DNA from: Rothia sp. SD9660Na
GTDB lineage: Bacteria > Actinomycetota > Actinomycetes > Actinomycetales > Micrococcaceae
DNA length: 64,000 bases
NCBI RefSeq assembly: GCF_030064065.1
Contig: NZ_CP125946.1
Span: 1,736,001-1,800,000 of the forward strand
Reading direction: 5' to 3'
Of this stretch, positions 11,251 to 20,522 are shown in pieces. The number at the start of each line of letters is the position of its first letter. The first letter of the stretch is position 1. The translations under genes and the position numbers were made by a program. Below the pieces are notes generated by a model. It saw only the letters and a list, made by a program, of their open reading frames with translations, searched no databases and was not told where the DNA came from.

Positions 11251-12580
11251 ACTTGACGATAGTGGTAACCCACTCTTGGCTGGCCAGATAGCGGGCCAGG
11301 TCGTGCACCTGATCTAGCGTCACCGACCGCACTCCCTCTAGGAGTTCGTCGATGGAGAGGAACTTACCCGAGTCCAGTTCTGCTCGACCCAGGCGGCTCA
11401 TGCGGGAGCCAGCGTCCTCACTGCCCAGTACAGTGGAGCCGCCCAGTTGCCCAACGACCTTCTCAAGTTCTTCTTGCGTGATACCGTCACGCACAAAATC
11501 GTCGAAGGTAGAGCGCATGAGCTCGGTAACCTGCTCGGCCTTGGCAGGAAGGCAACCGGCGTACATGCCAAAGTAGCCAGCGTCTGAGTAAGAGCCGGTG
11601 AAGGAGAACGTGGAGTAGGCTAGGCCGCGCTTTTCTCGGATTTCCTGGAAGAGACGGGAGGACATTCCCCCGCCCAGGGCGGAGTTGAGCACGCTCATGG
11701 CGTAGCGGCGCTCGTCCCCTGCGATCAGGCCGGGGCAGCCCATGACGATGTTGGTCTGCTCAAAGCCCTTTTCGAGGGTTTTTTCGCGGGCACCGGGCAC
11801 GATGTCGCTCTGGTGGCGGATGCGGCGCGGGGCCGGTAGGGCACCTTCGGCGAGGTCCCAGCCGCGGTTGGACAGGGAGTCGAGGACCAGGTTGACGATT
11901 TCGGAGTGGTTGAGGCTGCCAGCTGCTGAGATAACCAGGCGGTCGGGGGTGTAGAACTTTTTGTAGTGTTCCCACACTTTATCGCGGGCGACATCAGTGA
12001 TTTCCTGCGGGGTGCCGCCGATAGGGCGGCCCAGCGGGTTACTGCCCATGAGCTGTTCGATGAAGGACTCGAAGGCGACGTCGGTGGGGTCGTCCTGGTC
12101 CATGGCGATTTCTTCGAGAATGACTCCACGTTCTTGTTCCAGCAGGGCAGGGTCGAGCTTGGCACCGGTGACCATGTCGGCGATGACGTCGATAGCCATG
12201 GGGGTGTCTTCGTCGAGCACGCGGGCATAGTAGCAGGTGTGCTCTTTGGCGGTGAGGGCGTTGGATTCGCCGCCCACCCGGTCGAAGGCGTGGGCGATGT
12301 CGAGGGCGCTGCGGCTTTCGGTGCCCTTGAAGAGCAGGTGTTCGAGGAAGTGGGTGGAGCCTAGCATGCCGGGTTGCTCGTCGCGGGAGCCTACCCCTAC
12401 CCAGAAGCCGATGGAAACACTGCGTTGGGAGGGCATGCGTTCGGTAATGACGCGGACGCCGCCCGGCAGCACGGAACGGCGCACTTTGTTGCCTCCCCCA
12501 CCGGCATAGATCAGGCGGCCGACGCGGTAGTTGAGCTCGTCGGTGAGGTCAGCGGTTTCAAGGGGTAGAAGGACGGGCAT
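11249..12580 (-). CDS. M16 family zinc metallopeptidase
   Basis: 443-residue pitrilysin/mitochondrial-processing-peptidase-like protease. The inverted zinc motif HFLEH at residues 77-81 is followed by the third ligand region, with paired glutamates (EERG-type, EQERGVILEEIAMD) near 150-165. The second M16 half follows at about 200-430 (GFEQTNIVMGCPG and the GGGMSSRLFQEIREKRGLAYS signature). It lies directly downstream of pnp on the same strand, the usual pnp-pepR order in actinobacteria. It is probably cytoplasmic, since no signal peptide is seen. The substrate is unknown. Confidence 0.92.
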   Translation of the reverse strand: MPVLLPLETADLTDELNYRVGRLIYAGGGGNKVRRSVLPGGVRVITERMPSQRSVSIGFWVGVGSRDEQPGMLGSTHFLEHLLFKGTESRSALDIAHAFDRVGGESNALTAKEHTCYYARVLDEDTPMAIDVIADMVTGAKLDPALLEQERGVILEEIAMDQDDPTDVAFESFIEQLMGSNPLGRPIGGTPQEITDVARDKVWEHYKKFYTPDRLVISAAGSLNHSEIVNLVLDSLSNRGWDLAEGALPAPRRIRHQSDIVPGAREKTLEKGFEQTNIVMGCPGLIAGDERRYAMSVLNSALGGGMSSRLFQEIREKRGLAYSTFSFTGSYSDAGYFGMYAGCLPAKAEQVTELMRSTFDDFVRDGITQEELEKVVGQLGGSTVLGSEDAGSRMSRLGRAELDSGKFLSIDELLEGVRSVTLDQVHDLARYLASQEWVTTIVK

Positions 12581-12624
12581 ATTAGTCAGGTCTTTCTGCT
12601 GTAAAAGTATGTAGTGAGATATGT

Positions 12625-12657
12625 AGAGGGGGCAGACACTCGGTGTCTGCCCCCTCT
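12625..12657 (-). terminator. Perfect hairpin between pnp and the M16 peptidase
   Basis: A 15-bp perfect stem (AGAGGGGGCAGACAC, three-base loop, complementary arm) follows the pnp stop at 12692. No U-tract follows on the minus strand, so it may be a stabilising 3' hairpin or partial terminator between the two genes. Confidence 0.6.
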
Positions 12658-12691
12658 GTTGTCTTCACGCGGTGGAAGCTACGGAGCGGTA

Positions 12692-14920
12692 TTACTCTTC
12701 GTCGCTGCTCTCTTCACCTTCGGCTACGACGGGTACCAGTGACAGCTTGCCGCGGTCGTCGATCTTGGAGATCTCTACCTGGACCTTCTGGCCTACGCCG
12801 ACGACGTCCTCGACGTCATCTACGCGCTTGCCGTCGTTGAGCTTGCGCAGCTCGGAGATGTGCAGCAGGCCGTCCTTACCGGGGGTTAGCGAAACGAAAG
12901 CACCAAATGTGGTGGTCTTCACGACGGTACCCAGGTAGCGTTCGCCGACCTCAGGAACCTGCGGGTTAGCAATCGCATTGATTGCTGCGCGGGCTGCCTC
13001 TGCGGAAGGGCCGTCGGTAGCGCCGATGTAGACGGTGCCGTCGTCCTCGATGGAGATGTCGGTGCCGGTGTCTTCCTGGATCTGGTTGATCATCTTACCC
13101 TTGGGGCCGATGACCTCACCGATCTTGGCGACGGGAACCTGGACGGAGATGACGCGGGGTGCGTAGTCGCTCATCTCGTCGGGCGCGTCGATAGCTGCGT
13201 TGATGACTTCGAGGATGTGCAGGCGGGCTTCACGGGCCTGGGTCAGGGCACCGGCCAGAACGGAGGCGGGGATGCCGTCGAGCTTGGTGTCCAGCTGGAT
13301 AGCGGTCACGAACTCGGAGGTACCTGCGACCTTGAAGTCCATATCGCCCAAAGCGTCCTCAGCACCGAGAATGTCGGTCAGGGCTGCGTAGCGGGTTTCG
13401 CCGTTGACCTCGTCGGAGACAAGACCCATGGCGATACCGGCGACGGGGGCGCGCAGGGGCACACCGGCGTTCAGCAGGGAGAGGGTTGAGGCACATACGG
13501 AGCCCATGGAGGTTGAACCGTTAGAGCCCAGGGCCTCAGAGACCTGGCGGATTGCGTAGGGGAATTCCTCGCGGGAGGGCAGGATCGGGGTGATTGCGCG
13601 CTCGGCGAGAGCACCGTGACCGATTTCGCGACGCTTGGGTGAGCCAACGCGGCCGGTTTCACCGGTTGAGTAGGGCGGGAAGTTGTAGTGGTGGATGTAG
13701 CGCTTGGACTTGACCGGGTAGAGAGAGTCCAGCTGCTGCTCCATCTTGAGCATGTTGAGGGTGGTGACGCCCATGATCTGGGTTTCGCCACGCTCGAAGA
13801 TAGCGGAGCCGTGGACGCGGGGCAGAACCTCAACCTCAGCGGTGAGCTGGCGGATGTCGGTCAGGCCGCGGCCGTCAATACGAACCTGGTCGGTGAGGAT
13901 GCGCTGACGCACAACGTGCTTGGTCAGGGCGTTGAAGGCTGCGTTAACTTCGTCTTCGCGGCCCTCGAATTCCTTGCCTTCTGCGGCCAGGGTTTCAACG
14001 ATTTCCTGCTGCAGGTCAGCGGACGCGGTTTCGCGGTCCTGCTTACCGGCGATGGAGTAGACCTCAACGATCTTGGGTTCAAAAGCCTTGACGGCTTCGT
14101 CGATTTCTGCGGCACGCTCACCGAAGATGGGCAGTTCCAGGGCGGGCTTACCAGCTCGCTCGGCTAGGTCAGCCTGGGCCTTACAGAGGGCAGCGATGAA
14201 GGGCTTGGCAGCTTCGAGGCCTTCAGCAACAACTTCTTCGGTCGGTGCGGTGGCGCCATCTTCCTTGATGAGCTTCCAGGAATTATCGGTAGCTTCTGCC
14301 TCAACCATCATGATGGCAACGTCTTCGGTACCGTCAGCCTTGGTCACAACGCGACCGGCTACAGCCATGTCGAAGACAGCGTTTTCAAGCTGGGAGTGCT
14401 TGGGGAAGGCAACCCACTGGCCGTCGATTAGGGCGACGCGGACGCCGCCAACGGGGCCAGCGAAGGGGGCACCTGACAGGGTGGTGGAGCAGGATGCTGC
14501 GTTGATTGCGACGGTATTGTAGATTTCGTCGGGCTCGATAGTGAGCACGGTGACAACAACCTGCACCTCGTTGCGGATGCCCTTCTTGAAGGCAGGACGC
14601 AGGGGGCGGTCAATCAGTCGCGCAGCCAGGATCGCTTCGGTTGAGGGGCGGCCTTCACGGCGGAAGAAGGAGCCGGGGATTTTGCCGGCTGCGTACATGC
14701 GCTCTTCAACATCTACGGTCAGGGGGAAGAAGTCGAAGCCGTCACGGGGGCTCTTGCCAATTGCGGTGGCGGAGAGCAGGGTGGTGTCGTCGTCGATGGT
14801 GACCAGGGCAGAGCCTGCGGCCTGCTTGGCCAGGCGGCCGGTTTCGAAGCGTACTACGCGCTTACCGAACTTGCCGTTGTCGATGATTGCTTCTGCAAAC
14901 TGAATTTCGGGACCTTCCAA
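12692..14920 (-). CDS. pnp: Polyribonucleotide nucleotidyltransferase (PNPase)
   Basis: 742-residue trimeric 3'-5' phosphorolytic exoribonuclease. Two RNase PH domains (about 1-240 and 330-560, the second with [10 protein letters not shown]) flank a helical domain. They are followed by a KH domain near 580-640 ([16 protein letters not shown]) and an S1 RNA-binding domain near 645-720, then an acidic tail. It lies downstream of rpsO across a strongly structured 232-bp spacer, the classical rpsO-pnp order where mRNA structure controls PNPase levels. Confidence 0.96.
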   Translation of the reverse strand: MEGPEIQFAEAIIDNGKFGKRVVRFETGRLAKQAAGSALVTIDDDTTLLSATAIGKSPRDGFDFFPLTVDVEERMYAAGKIPGSFFRREGRPSTEAILAARLIDRPLRPAFKKGIRNEVQVVVTVLTIEPDEIYNTVAINAASCSTTLSGAPFAGPVGGVRVALIDGQWVAFPKHSQLENAVFDMAVAGRVVTKADGTEDVAIMMVEAEATDNSWKLIKEDGATAPTEEVVAEGLEAAKPFIAALCKAQADLAERAGKPALELPIFGERAAEIDEAVKAFEPKIVEVYSIAGKQDRETASADLQQEIVETLAAEGKEFEGREDEVNAAFNALTKHVVRQRILTDQVRIDGRGLTDIRQLTAEVEVLPRVHGSAIFERGETQIMGVTTLNMLKMEQQLDSLYPVKSKRYIHHYNFPPYSTGETGRVGSPKRREIGHGALAERAITPILPSREEFPYAIRQVSEALGSNGSTSMGSVCASTLSLLNAGVPLRAPVAGIAMGLVSDEVNGETRYAALTDILGAEDALGDMDFKVAGTSEFVTAIQLDTKLDGIPASVLAGALTQAREARLHILEVINAAIDAPDEMSDYAPRVISVQVPVAKIGEVIGPKGKMINQIQEDTGTDISIEDDGTVYIGATDGPSAEAARAAINAIANPQVPEVGERYLGTVVKTTTFGAFVSLTPGKDGLLHISELRKLNDGKRVDDVEDVVGVGQKVQVEISKIDDRGKLSLVPVVAEGEESSDEE

Positions 14921-15060
14921 GGTTCCTCCATTTCTCTTGTCTGCGCCGCGCCTTCGGTCATCGATTGAGGCTCACAGACCTGGCCTGTGGGGCTTTCTGT
15001 AAACCGCTACCGAGGACCGTCAAAGCACGCGGCGACTTAGTTCTATCTGGGGTGGTAGGT

Positions 15061-15141
15061 GTGGGTGAGGGCGTCACCGTCAGCTACGGGCTCCCGGCAA
15101 GGCAGCCGGATGCGTAGCTTGGGGTGTCGCCCTCACGCTCA
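15061..15141 (-). terminator. Nested hairpins between rpsO and pnp
   Basis: The outer stem GTGAGGGCG...CACC (15065-15078) pairs with 15123-15136. Inside it AGCTACG pairs with CGTAGCT, and CCGGC pairs with GCCGG. On the minus strand this lies just after the rpsO stop. In other bacteria the rpsO-pnp spacer holds a leaky terminator and a processing site; the same role here is inference. Confidence 0.6.
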
Positions 15142-15152
15142 CAAACCTGGTG

Positions 15153-15422
15153 TTATCGGCGGATACCGAGACGCTCGATGAGGGCGCGGTAACGCTCGAT
15201 GTCGACGCTCTTGAGGTAGCCGAGCAGGTTGCGGCGGCGACCAACGAGAATCATCAGACCACGACGTGAGTGGTGGTCGTGCTTGTGGAACTTGAGGTGT
15301 TCGGTCAGGTCGGTGATACGACGAGTCAGAACTGCAACCTGAACCTCGGGTGAACCGGTGTCACCTTCGTGGGTTGCGTATTCCTTCATGATTTCCTGCT
15401 TGATCTTGGGATCAAGAGCCAT
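15153..15422 (-). CDS. rpsO: 30S ribosomal protein S15
   Basis: 89 residues, the usual length for S15, which binds 16S rRNA helices early in 30S assembly. It has the typical [24 protein letters not shown] core (here [20 protein letters not shown] near residues 52-71) and the [17 protein letters not shown]-terminus. It precedes pnp on the same strand. Confidence 0.97.
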   Translation of the reverse strand: MALDPKIKQEIMKEYATHEGDTGSPEVQVAVLTRRITDLTEHLKFHKHDHHSRRGLMILVGRRRNLLGYLKSVDIERYRALIERLGIRR

Positions 15423-15566
15423 GGGTTAACTCCTAGAGTTAGTGCCGTGTGCGGCCCGGTCAACATTTTTGCTGCCGGGTGGAGGGCCAAGGACGCCGGT
15501 GGCGGCTTGGCTGCTGCAGGTAACTGCCACGGACTGCAGTCATATGCATAGTCAACTCTACAGCAC

Positions 15567-15604
15567 AAGCTAGCCACCGGGAAGAGAGAGCCCGGTGGTA
15601 GCTT
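15567..15604 (-). terminator. Hairpin upstream of rpsO
   Basis: The inverted repeat AAGCTAGCCACCGGG / CCCGGTGGTAGCTT has a single bulge. It lies between the small membrane-protein gene and rpsO and probably ends the former's transcript. No U-tract is seen. Confidence 0.5.
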
Positions 15605-15702
15605 GCTCACCTGCTTCGCTCTATTAGCCGCGCCCGCAACAGCAGTTTGTACCGCGTGCGGCCCATTTTTGGTACCGTTTGTGGGCAGGGCGTGGTACAA
15701 AA

Positions 15703-16005
15703 CTATTTCTTTTCCCGCCCGAAGGCCAGCGAGGCGAGCGCGGTAGCGCCGGTGACCGTGCAGACGGCGGGCCAGGGGCCAATTTTCTTGTGCAGGGCGT
15801 GGGAGTAACCGAAGGCCCCTAGGTAGACGGCGGTGAGAGCGGCAGCGGTGCCGGTTCCGGTGTTCTTCTTCCAGCCAGCAAAGGCTGCGGCACCGCCAGC
15901 GGCTAGGGCTACACCGCCGAGGGCACGGACCTTGGTCACACGGGCGACCTTGTAACCGCCCATGAGGCCGGCTGAGGCAGCAGCGGTGGGAATCAGTACG
16001 TTCAT
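15703..16005 (-). CDS. Small hypothetical membrane protein
   Basis: 100 residues, Ala/Gly-rich, with about three hydrophobic segments (residues 5-20, 28-45, 55-95) broken by short basic loops such as GWKKNTG and HALHKKIG. It ends in the basic tail FGREKK. The start ATG at 16005 is preceded by GGAGTGTAAACC. It is a single-gene unit between a palindrome-rich region and rpsO. No family is recognised. Confidence 0.65.
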   Translation of the reverse strand: MNVLIPTAAASAGLMGGYKVARVTKVRALGGVALAAGGAAAFAGWKKNTGTGTAAALTAVYLGAFGYSHALHKKIGPWPAVCTVTGATALASLAFGREKK

Positions 16006-16018
16006 GGTTTACACTCCA

Positions 16019-16330
16019 CAATCTTCTTGGGTTTCTTGAGCAGGTGAAGCAGGCTCACAGCAAAGCTGTTGGCTCGATGGAGTGAGCGGGTGCGTCAGCA
16101 CACAAGAGCGAACAGAATCCGCCGCAAGGCGGGGCGTGAATCGTCGGTGATGAGCACCGAGATTCCGAGCGCGCGAGGAAAATAAATCTCGGTGCGAATC
16201 TGGCGAGCTTGCGAGCCAGCTAGCGAACCAGACGAGAGGGTCGACAGCGAGCGTGAGCCTGTGCAACCTGCGGTGCACGAGCCTGCATGACCTGCCGAAT
16301 ATGCCTACAGTGAGTAGATTACTCCGTAGC
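16019..16330. repeat. Palindrome-rich intergenic region upstream of luxS
   Basis: About 310 bp with no credible gene. It contains several short inverted repeats, the clearest being GCACCGAGATT at 16154-16164 pairing with AATCTCGGTGC ending at 16195, and GAGC/GCTC-rich stems at 16200-16265. A stretch near 16094-16120 (AGCACACAAGAGCGAAC...) closely resembles one at 49459-49481, which suggests a dispersed repeat. It may contain the luxS promoter; none is clear. Confidence 0.5.
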
Positions 16331-16366
16331 TAGCGCTTGTGCCCTGAGCCTGGGAGAATAGTAAGC

Positions 16367-16849
16367 ATGCAAATCACTGAGAATTTTGAGAAGCAGAAGA
16401 CAAACGTTGAGTCTTTCGACCTGGATCATACCGCTGTGGCGGCACCCTACGTGCGTGTAGCTGACCGCAAGACCTTGCCGGGCGGGGACGTCCTGATTAA
16501 GTACGATGTGCGTTTCACCCAGCCGAATAAGGGACACCTGGGCATGAAAGCTGTGCACTCCATTGAGCACATGACGGCCCATCACATGCGTAACCACACC
16601 GACGCTCTCATCGACTTCTCCCCCATGGGCTGCCAGACCGGTTTCTACGCCCTGACACTGGGTCTTGAGCCTGCCAATTTCATGCAGGTTCTTGAAGCTA
16701 CCATGAATGATCTGCTGGAGGCCGATGAGGTTCCGGCAGCAAACGAGGTGCAGTGTGGCTGGGGCGCTAACCACTCCTTGGAAGAGGCCCAGGCTGCGGT
16801 TCGTGCTTTTGTGGAGAAGAAGGACGAGTGGGAGCAGGTGATGGCCTAA
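16367..16849 (+). CDS. luxS: S-ribosylhomocysteine lyase
   Basis: 160-residue metalloenzyme cleaving S-ribosylhomocysteine to homocysteine and DPD, the precursor of autoinducer-2. Metal ligands H64 and H68 (HSIEH) and C130 ([12 protein letters not shown]) and the catalytic Cys89 (MGCQTGF) are all present. The start is the ATG at 16367, preceded by GGGAGA; a TTG 30 bases upstream has no site. Its stop overlaps the start of the nucleosidase gene by one base (TAATG), so the two steps of the activated methyl cycle are translationally coupled. Confidence 0.97.
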   Translation: MQITENFEKQKTNVESFDLDHTAVAAPYVRVADRKTLPGGDVLIKYDVRFTQPNKGHLGMKAVHSIEHMTAHHMRNHTDALIDFSPMGCQTGFYALTLGLEPANFMQVLEATMNDLLEADEVPAANEVQCGWGANHSLEEAQAAVRAFVEKKDEWEQVMA

Positions 16850-17589
16850 TGTCAGCTTTTGCGCTCCCTGCTGGCTTTGAGAATGCCGCTATCGTACAGG
16901 TAGCCATGGATGAAGAAGCCGCCCCCTTCCTGAGCAAAACCGAACCCGTCGGTGAGGGCTATGCCCTGGGTGAGGCGGTCTTCTACCCCCGGGTACTGAA
17001 AACTGATTTTGATGAGATCACCATTCTGCTGGTGCGCTCCAAGATTGGCCTGGTCAATGCCGCTAGCGCCCTGACTGCTGCCCTAGCCCTGGTGCCCACC
17101 CCGCGCGTCATTGTGTCTGCCGGTACCGCTGGCGGCCTGCGTGCCGATGTGAATGTGGGCGACCTGGCTATCGGCACCGACTACACCTACACGGACGCGG
17201 ATGCCACCGCCTTCGGCTACGAGTTCGGGCAGGTTCCCGGCATGCCCGCAACCTACGCCACCGATTCGGCACTGGTTGAGAAGGCCCGCGCTGCCGCAGC
17301 GGCCTACACCGGTGAGGGCATCCCCCTCTTTGGGCAGATGTTGGCCGGCGGTTCCTTCGTGACCGCCCACAATGTCAAAGACACCCGCCAGATCTTCCCC
17401 CAGGCACTGTCTACCGACATGGAAACCACATCCCTGGCCCAGATTAGCTCCAGTCGTTCCCTGCCCTTCATTGCGGTGCGCGGTATCTCTGACCTCTGCG
17501 GCCCGGCAGCCGACCAGGACTTCCACATGGACGCCCCCATCGTGGCCGAGCGGAGCGCCACCCTGGTGCTCGACCTGATCAGCCGCTAA
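16849..17589 (+). CDS. mtnN: 5'-methylthioadenosine/S-adenosylhomocysteine nucleosidase
   Basis: 246 residues, PNP/UDP phosphorylase superfamily. It removes adenine from SAH to give S-ribosylhomocysteine, the LuxS substrate, and acts on MTA. Features are MDEEAAPF (residues 14-21, catalytic Glu region), the SAGTAGGL phosphate/ribose loop near 86-93, the DMETTSLAQI substrate-binding motif near 188-197 and RGISDLCG near 211-218. The ATG overlaps the luxS stop codon. Co-location with luxS supports SAH as the main substrate. Confidence 0.9.
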   Translation: MSAFALPAGFENAAIVQVAMDEEAAPFLSKTEPVGEGYALGEAVFYPRVLKTDFDEITILLVRSKIGLVNAASALTAALALVPTPRVIVSAGTAGGLRADVNVGDLAIGTDYTYTDADATAFGYEFGQVPGMPATYATDSALVEKARAAAAAYTGEGIPLFGQMLAGGSFVTAHNVKDTRQIFPQALSTDMETTSLAQISSSRSLPFIAVRGISDLCGPAADQDFHMDAPIVAERSATLVLDLISR

Positions 17590-17625
17590 CAGGCGTCCGC
17601 GCCACTCCATCTGAGAGGAAAACCA

Positions 17626-18450
17626 ATGCAAAACCATACCCTGCGCGACGGCACTTCAATCCCACCCCTGGGCCTCGGCACATACCCGCTCAACAATGTT
17701 GAAGCCGAAGTTGCTGTCTCTGAAGCCATCGCCCGCGGCTACCGCCTGATCGACACAGCGGTGAACTACGAGAACGAAGTCGGTGTTGCCCGCGGCGTGC
17801 TACGCTCAGGCACCCCGCGCGAAGAAATTTTTGTACAGTCCAAGCTACCCGGCCGCAACCACGGCTACGATGCCGCCCTGCGCTCCCTCGAAGGCAGCCT
17901 CAGCCGCATGGGCTTGGACTACCTGGATGCCTACCTAATCCACTGGCCTAACCCCTCCCAGGGCCTCTACGTCGACACCTGGCGAGCTTTGATTAAGGCC
18001 CAGGAAGAAGGGCTGGTCAAGTCCATTGGCGTCTCCAACTTCCTACCCGAACATATCGACCGTCTGATTGAAGAAACCGGGGTCACCCCCGCCATCAACC
18101 AGATTGAGCTGCACCCCTACTCCCAAAAGCAGGACTGGGCCGCCTACAACTTCGACCACGCCATTTTGACCCAGTGCTGGTCACCCCTGGGTCGCAAGAC
18201 CGACCTGGTTAAGGACGCGGCCCTCGAAACTATCGCCGCTGAGGCCGGCAAGACCGTAGCGCAGGTTATCCTGCGCTGGGAGGTCCAGAAGAACCTGGTT
18301 CCCCTGCCCAAGAGTTCTCAGGCCCTGCGCATGGAAGAGAACCTGGCGGTCTTCGACTGGGAGCTCACCGAGGAGCAGGTCACCCGTATTGATGCGCTCG
18401 AAGCAGGCGTGGGCCGCGGGTTTGACCCGAATACTCACGAAGAGATGTAG
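17626..18450 (+). CDS. Aldo/keto reductase
   Basis: 274-residue NADPH-dependent oxidoreductase with the (alpha/beta)8 fold. The full catalytic tetrad is visible: D43 and Y48 (DTAVNYENE), K73 (QSKLPGRNHG) and H106 (LIHWPNP). The C-terminal cofactor-binding segment LPKSSQALRMEENLAVFDW is present. It lies 36 bases after mtnN with a GAGAGGAAAACC ribosome-binding site, so it may be the last gene of the luxS-mtnN unit. The substrate is unknown; 2,5-diketogluconate-reductase-like and methylglyoxal-reductase-like members look the same. Confidence 0.9.
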   Translation: MQNHTLRDGTSIPPLGLGTYPLNNVEAEVAVSEAIARGYRLIDTAVNYENEVGVARGVLRSGTPREEIFVQSKLPGRNHGYDAALRSLEGSLSRMGLDYLDAYLIHWPNPSQGLYVDTWRALIKAQEEGLVKSIGVSNFLPEHIDRLIEETGVTPAINQIELHPYSQKQDWAAYNFDHAILTQCWSPLGRKTDLVKDAALETIAAEAGKTVAQVILRWEVQKNLVPLPKSSQALRMEENLAVFDWELTEEQVTRIDALEAGVGRGFDPNTHEEM

Positions 18451-18535
18451 GAAGAGACGGAGGAGGGGCAGCAGCTTCGCTGTGAGCCTGCCGCCCTTCC
18501 CACATTTCCCGCAAGAGCAAGGATCCCACATAAAG

Positions 18536-18573
18536 AAGTTCCCGGAATAAGAGTTCTTATTCCGGGAACTTTT
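18536..18573. terminator. Bidirectional terminator between aldo/keto reductase and ribF
   Basis: A 15-bp perfect stem (AAGTTCCCGGAATAA, short loop, complementary arm) is followed by TTTT on the plus strand, and the stem start supplies A-rich sequence for the minus strand. It separates converging genes. Confidence 0.85.
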
Positions 18574-18584
18574 CTATGTGCGCT

Positions 18585-19541
18585 CTAGCTAATACCTAGG
18601 ATGGTTTTGGCCTTTTCGACGTCGGCGTGCATCTGCTCAATCAGTGCCTCGACGCCGATGTAGGCGACCATGCCGCGCAGGTAATCCACGAATTCTAGGG
18701 TGACGTGCTGCCCGTAGAGGTTGAAGTCTTCGACCTTCTCATCAGGGCGGCCGATTACGTGGGCTTCGACCTGGCGGGTGGTGATGCCTTCAAAGGTGGG
18801 GTTGGTGCCCACCGAAACGGCAACGGGGTGGCGGGTTCCGGTCTCGTCAATCAGCCAGCCTGCGTACACGCCGTCACCGGGTACGAGGCCGACGGAGTCG
18901 ACGTCCATGTTGGCTGTGGGGAAACCGAGTTCGCGGCCGCGGGCAGCACCGTGCACGACTTCGCCGCTCATGTAGTGGTTGCGCCCCAGAATAGCGGCGG
19001 CGTCGCGCACCCGCCCTTCGGCGAGTAACTGCCGGATAGAAGTCGATGAGCAGCGGCGGTCGTCGTGGGCGAGCAGGTCTTCAACCACTAGCACTTCAAA
19101 ACCGTACTTGTGGCCAAGCTCTTTCATGGTGTTAAGGTCACCGGAGTTCTTGGTGCCAAAGCGCACGTCATCACCAATAACCACAAATTTGGCCTTGAGA
19201 GCATCAACGAAAGTACGTTTGACAAATTCTTCGGGGGTTTGGGCGGCAAAGGCAAGATTGTAGTGCAGGAGCAGGTAGTAGTCGACGCCGAGGTCGGCAA
19301 GAATCTGCTGGCGGCCGTCCTGCCCCATAATCTCGATGTGCACCCCGGCTGGCCCGTGGACACGGGCAGGGTGGGGATCGAAGGACACAGCAACGGAGGA
19401 TAGCCTGTGTACCCGGGCAGTATTGACCAGGGTGGAGAGCACTTTTTGGTGGCCGATGTGTACGCCATCGAAGTTGCCGATGGTGACCACGGTGGGGCCG
19501 AAGTCGGCGGGGATCTGGGCGAGATCGGTAAAGCGCTTCAC
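18585..19541 (-). CDS. ribF: Bifunctional riboflavin kinase/FAD synthetase
   Basis: 318 residues. The N-terminal FAD synthetase nucleotidyltransferase domain has GNFDGVHIGH at residues 22-31 and the STSIRQLLAEGRV signature near 165-178. The C-terminal flavokinase domain begins near 185 with GRELGFPTANMDV. It makes FMN then FAD from riboflavin. It is the last gene of the conserved rbfA-truB-ribF group, here separated from truB by two small membrane-protein genes. Confidence 0.95.
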   Translation of the reverse strand: MKRFTDLAQIPADFGPTVVTIGNFDGVHIGHQKVLSTLVNTARVHRLSSVAVSFDPHPARVHGPAGVHIEIMGQDGRQQILADLGVDYYLLLHYNLAFAAQTPEEFVKRTFVDALKAKFVVIGDDVRFGTKNSGDLNTMKELGHKYGFEVLVVEDLLAHDDRRCSSTSIRQLLAEGRVRDAAAILGRNHYMSGEVVHGAARGRELGFPTANMDVDSVGLVPGDGVYAGWLIDETGTRHPVAVSVGTNPTFEGITTRQVEAHVIGRPDEKVEDFNLYGQHVTLEFVDYLRGMVAYIGVEALIEQMHADVEKAKTILGIS

Positions 19542-19621
19542 GGTGCTCCTCGGTTGGGTTGCTTCGTGTCTATACTACGCGTATTTGGGGGCTTCTGCTG
19601 AGGGGCGGACGGACGCGGGCC

Positions 19622-20044
19622 TTAGCGGGTGCAGGCAGGGCGGGTTTTGTTGAGCCACCAGAGGCCAACCATGGGCAGAATCAGGGGGATGTAGCCGTAG
19701 CCGGAACCGAAGTGGGACCAGACAGAGGCCAGTTCAAAGTGCTGGGGTTGCAGGTAGGAGAAGATGCCGATGAGGAGCACGCCGGCCATTTCGATGCTGA
19801 CGGCGGCCAGGGAGATTTTCCAGGCCCCCTCCCCCTTCTTAGCCAAAGCGATAGTGGCAACCAGGTAGATGAGGGCTGAGAGCGCTGAAAGGCTGATAGA
19901 CAGCGGGGCTTCATCGAACTTGCGAATGACCTGGTAGAGGGCCCGCGCCCCGGCCGACAGGGTAAAGACACCGTAGATAACGACGAGCAGGCGGCCAAAG
20001 CCGCTATTTTTTGTAGCGGAGGCTTTGTTCTGTGTTTGATTCAC
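19622..20044 (-). CDS. Hypothetical four-helix membrane protein
   Basis: 140 residues with the GTG start at 20044, which has GGAAGAAGAC upstream. An ATG at 20137 would add 31 residues but has a poor site and an unusual leader. About four hydrophobic helices are seen (roughly residues 17-38, 50-68, 76-96 and 107-130), separated by short loops. The C-terminus is LNKTRPACTR. It follows the next membrane-protein gene in a possible truB-linked unit. No known family is recognised. Confidence 0.65.
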   Translation of the reverse strand: MNQTQNKASATKNSGFGRLLVVIYGVFTLSAGARALYQVIRKFDEAPLSISLSALSALIYLVATIALAKKGEGAWKISLAAVSIEMAGVLLIGIFSYLQPQHFELASVWSHFGSGYGYIPLILPMVGLWWLNKTRPACTR

Positions 20045-20141
20045 TGTCTTCTTCCATCTCCCATGCAATGTTGCTGCTGCTCTGACTGGCGTTTCTGTGG
20101 CTTTGAGCGCACGCCCTGCGCTCACCTGTGGCCGCATCGTC

Positions 20142-20516
20142 CTAATAGTAGTACCAGAGCATGTTCATACGGTGCACCATGATCATCAGCACCGGCCCGG
20201 TTAGCCCTAGTACCAGGGTTGACCAGCGGGTTCGTTCGGAGAGTGACCAAATGAAGGTGCCGACGGGAATAATCATGGCGGTGAGCAGGTAGCCGTAATA
20301 TTCGAGCCAGTCACCGCTGGGGCCGTCCGTTGTGACCTGCATGATGATGGATCCGACCAGGTAGATGATGAGGAAGGCTTCAAGGAGGATGACGGAGCCT
20401 TGTGACCAGTCGTCGGGGGCTGCTCCGCGCAGAAAGCGGATGAGGCAGATCAGGAAAGAGGCTAGGCCGAGCGCGGTTATGGCCCAGAACCAGAGGTCGA
20501 GTCCGGCAATCATCAT
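20142..20516 (-). CDS. Hypothetical four-helix membrane protein
   Basis: 124 residues with four hydrophobic helices at about 5-28, 42-62, 70-90 and 97-115, ending in LWYYY. It begins 6 bases after the truB stop, so it is probably cotranscribed with truB. It resembles small integral membrane proteins found next to truB/ribF in Micrococcaceae (inference from position), but no function is recognised. Confidence 0.65.
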   Translation of the reverse strand: MMIAGLDLWFWAITALGLASFLICLIRFLRGAAPDDWSQGSVILLEAFLIIYLVGSIIMQVTTDGPSGDWLEYYGYLLTAMIIPVGTFIWSLSERTRWSTLVLGLTGPVLMIMVHRMNMLWYYY

Positions 20517-20522
20517 GACGGG

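Noticed and set aside
16009..16278. 89-codon minus-strand frame upstream of the small membrane protein
   Set aside because: It runs through the palindrome cluster, has no ribosome-binding site and no recognisable features.
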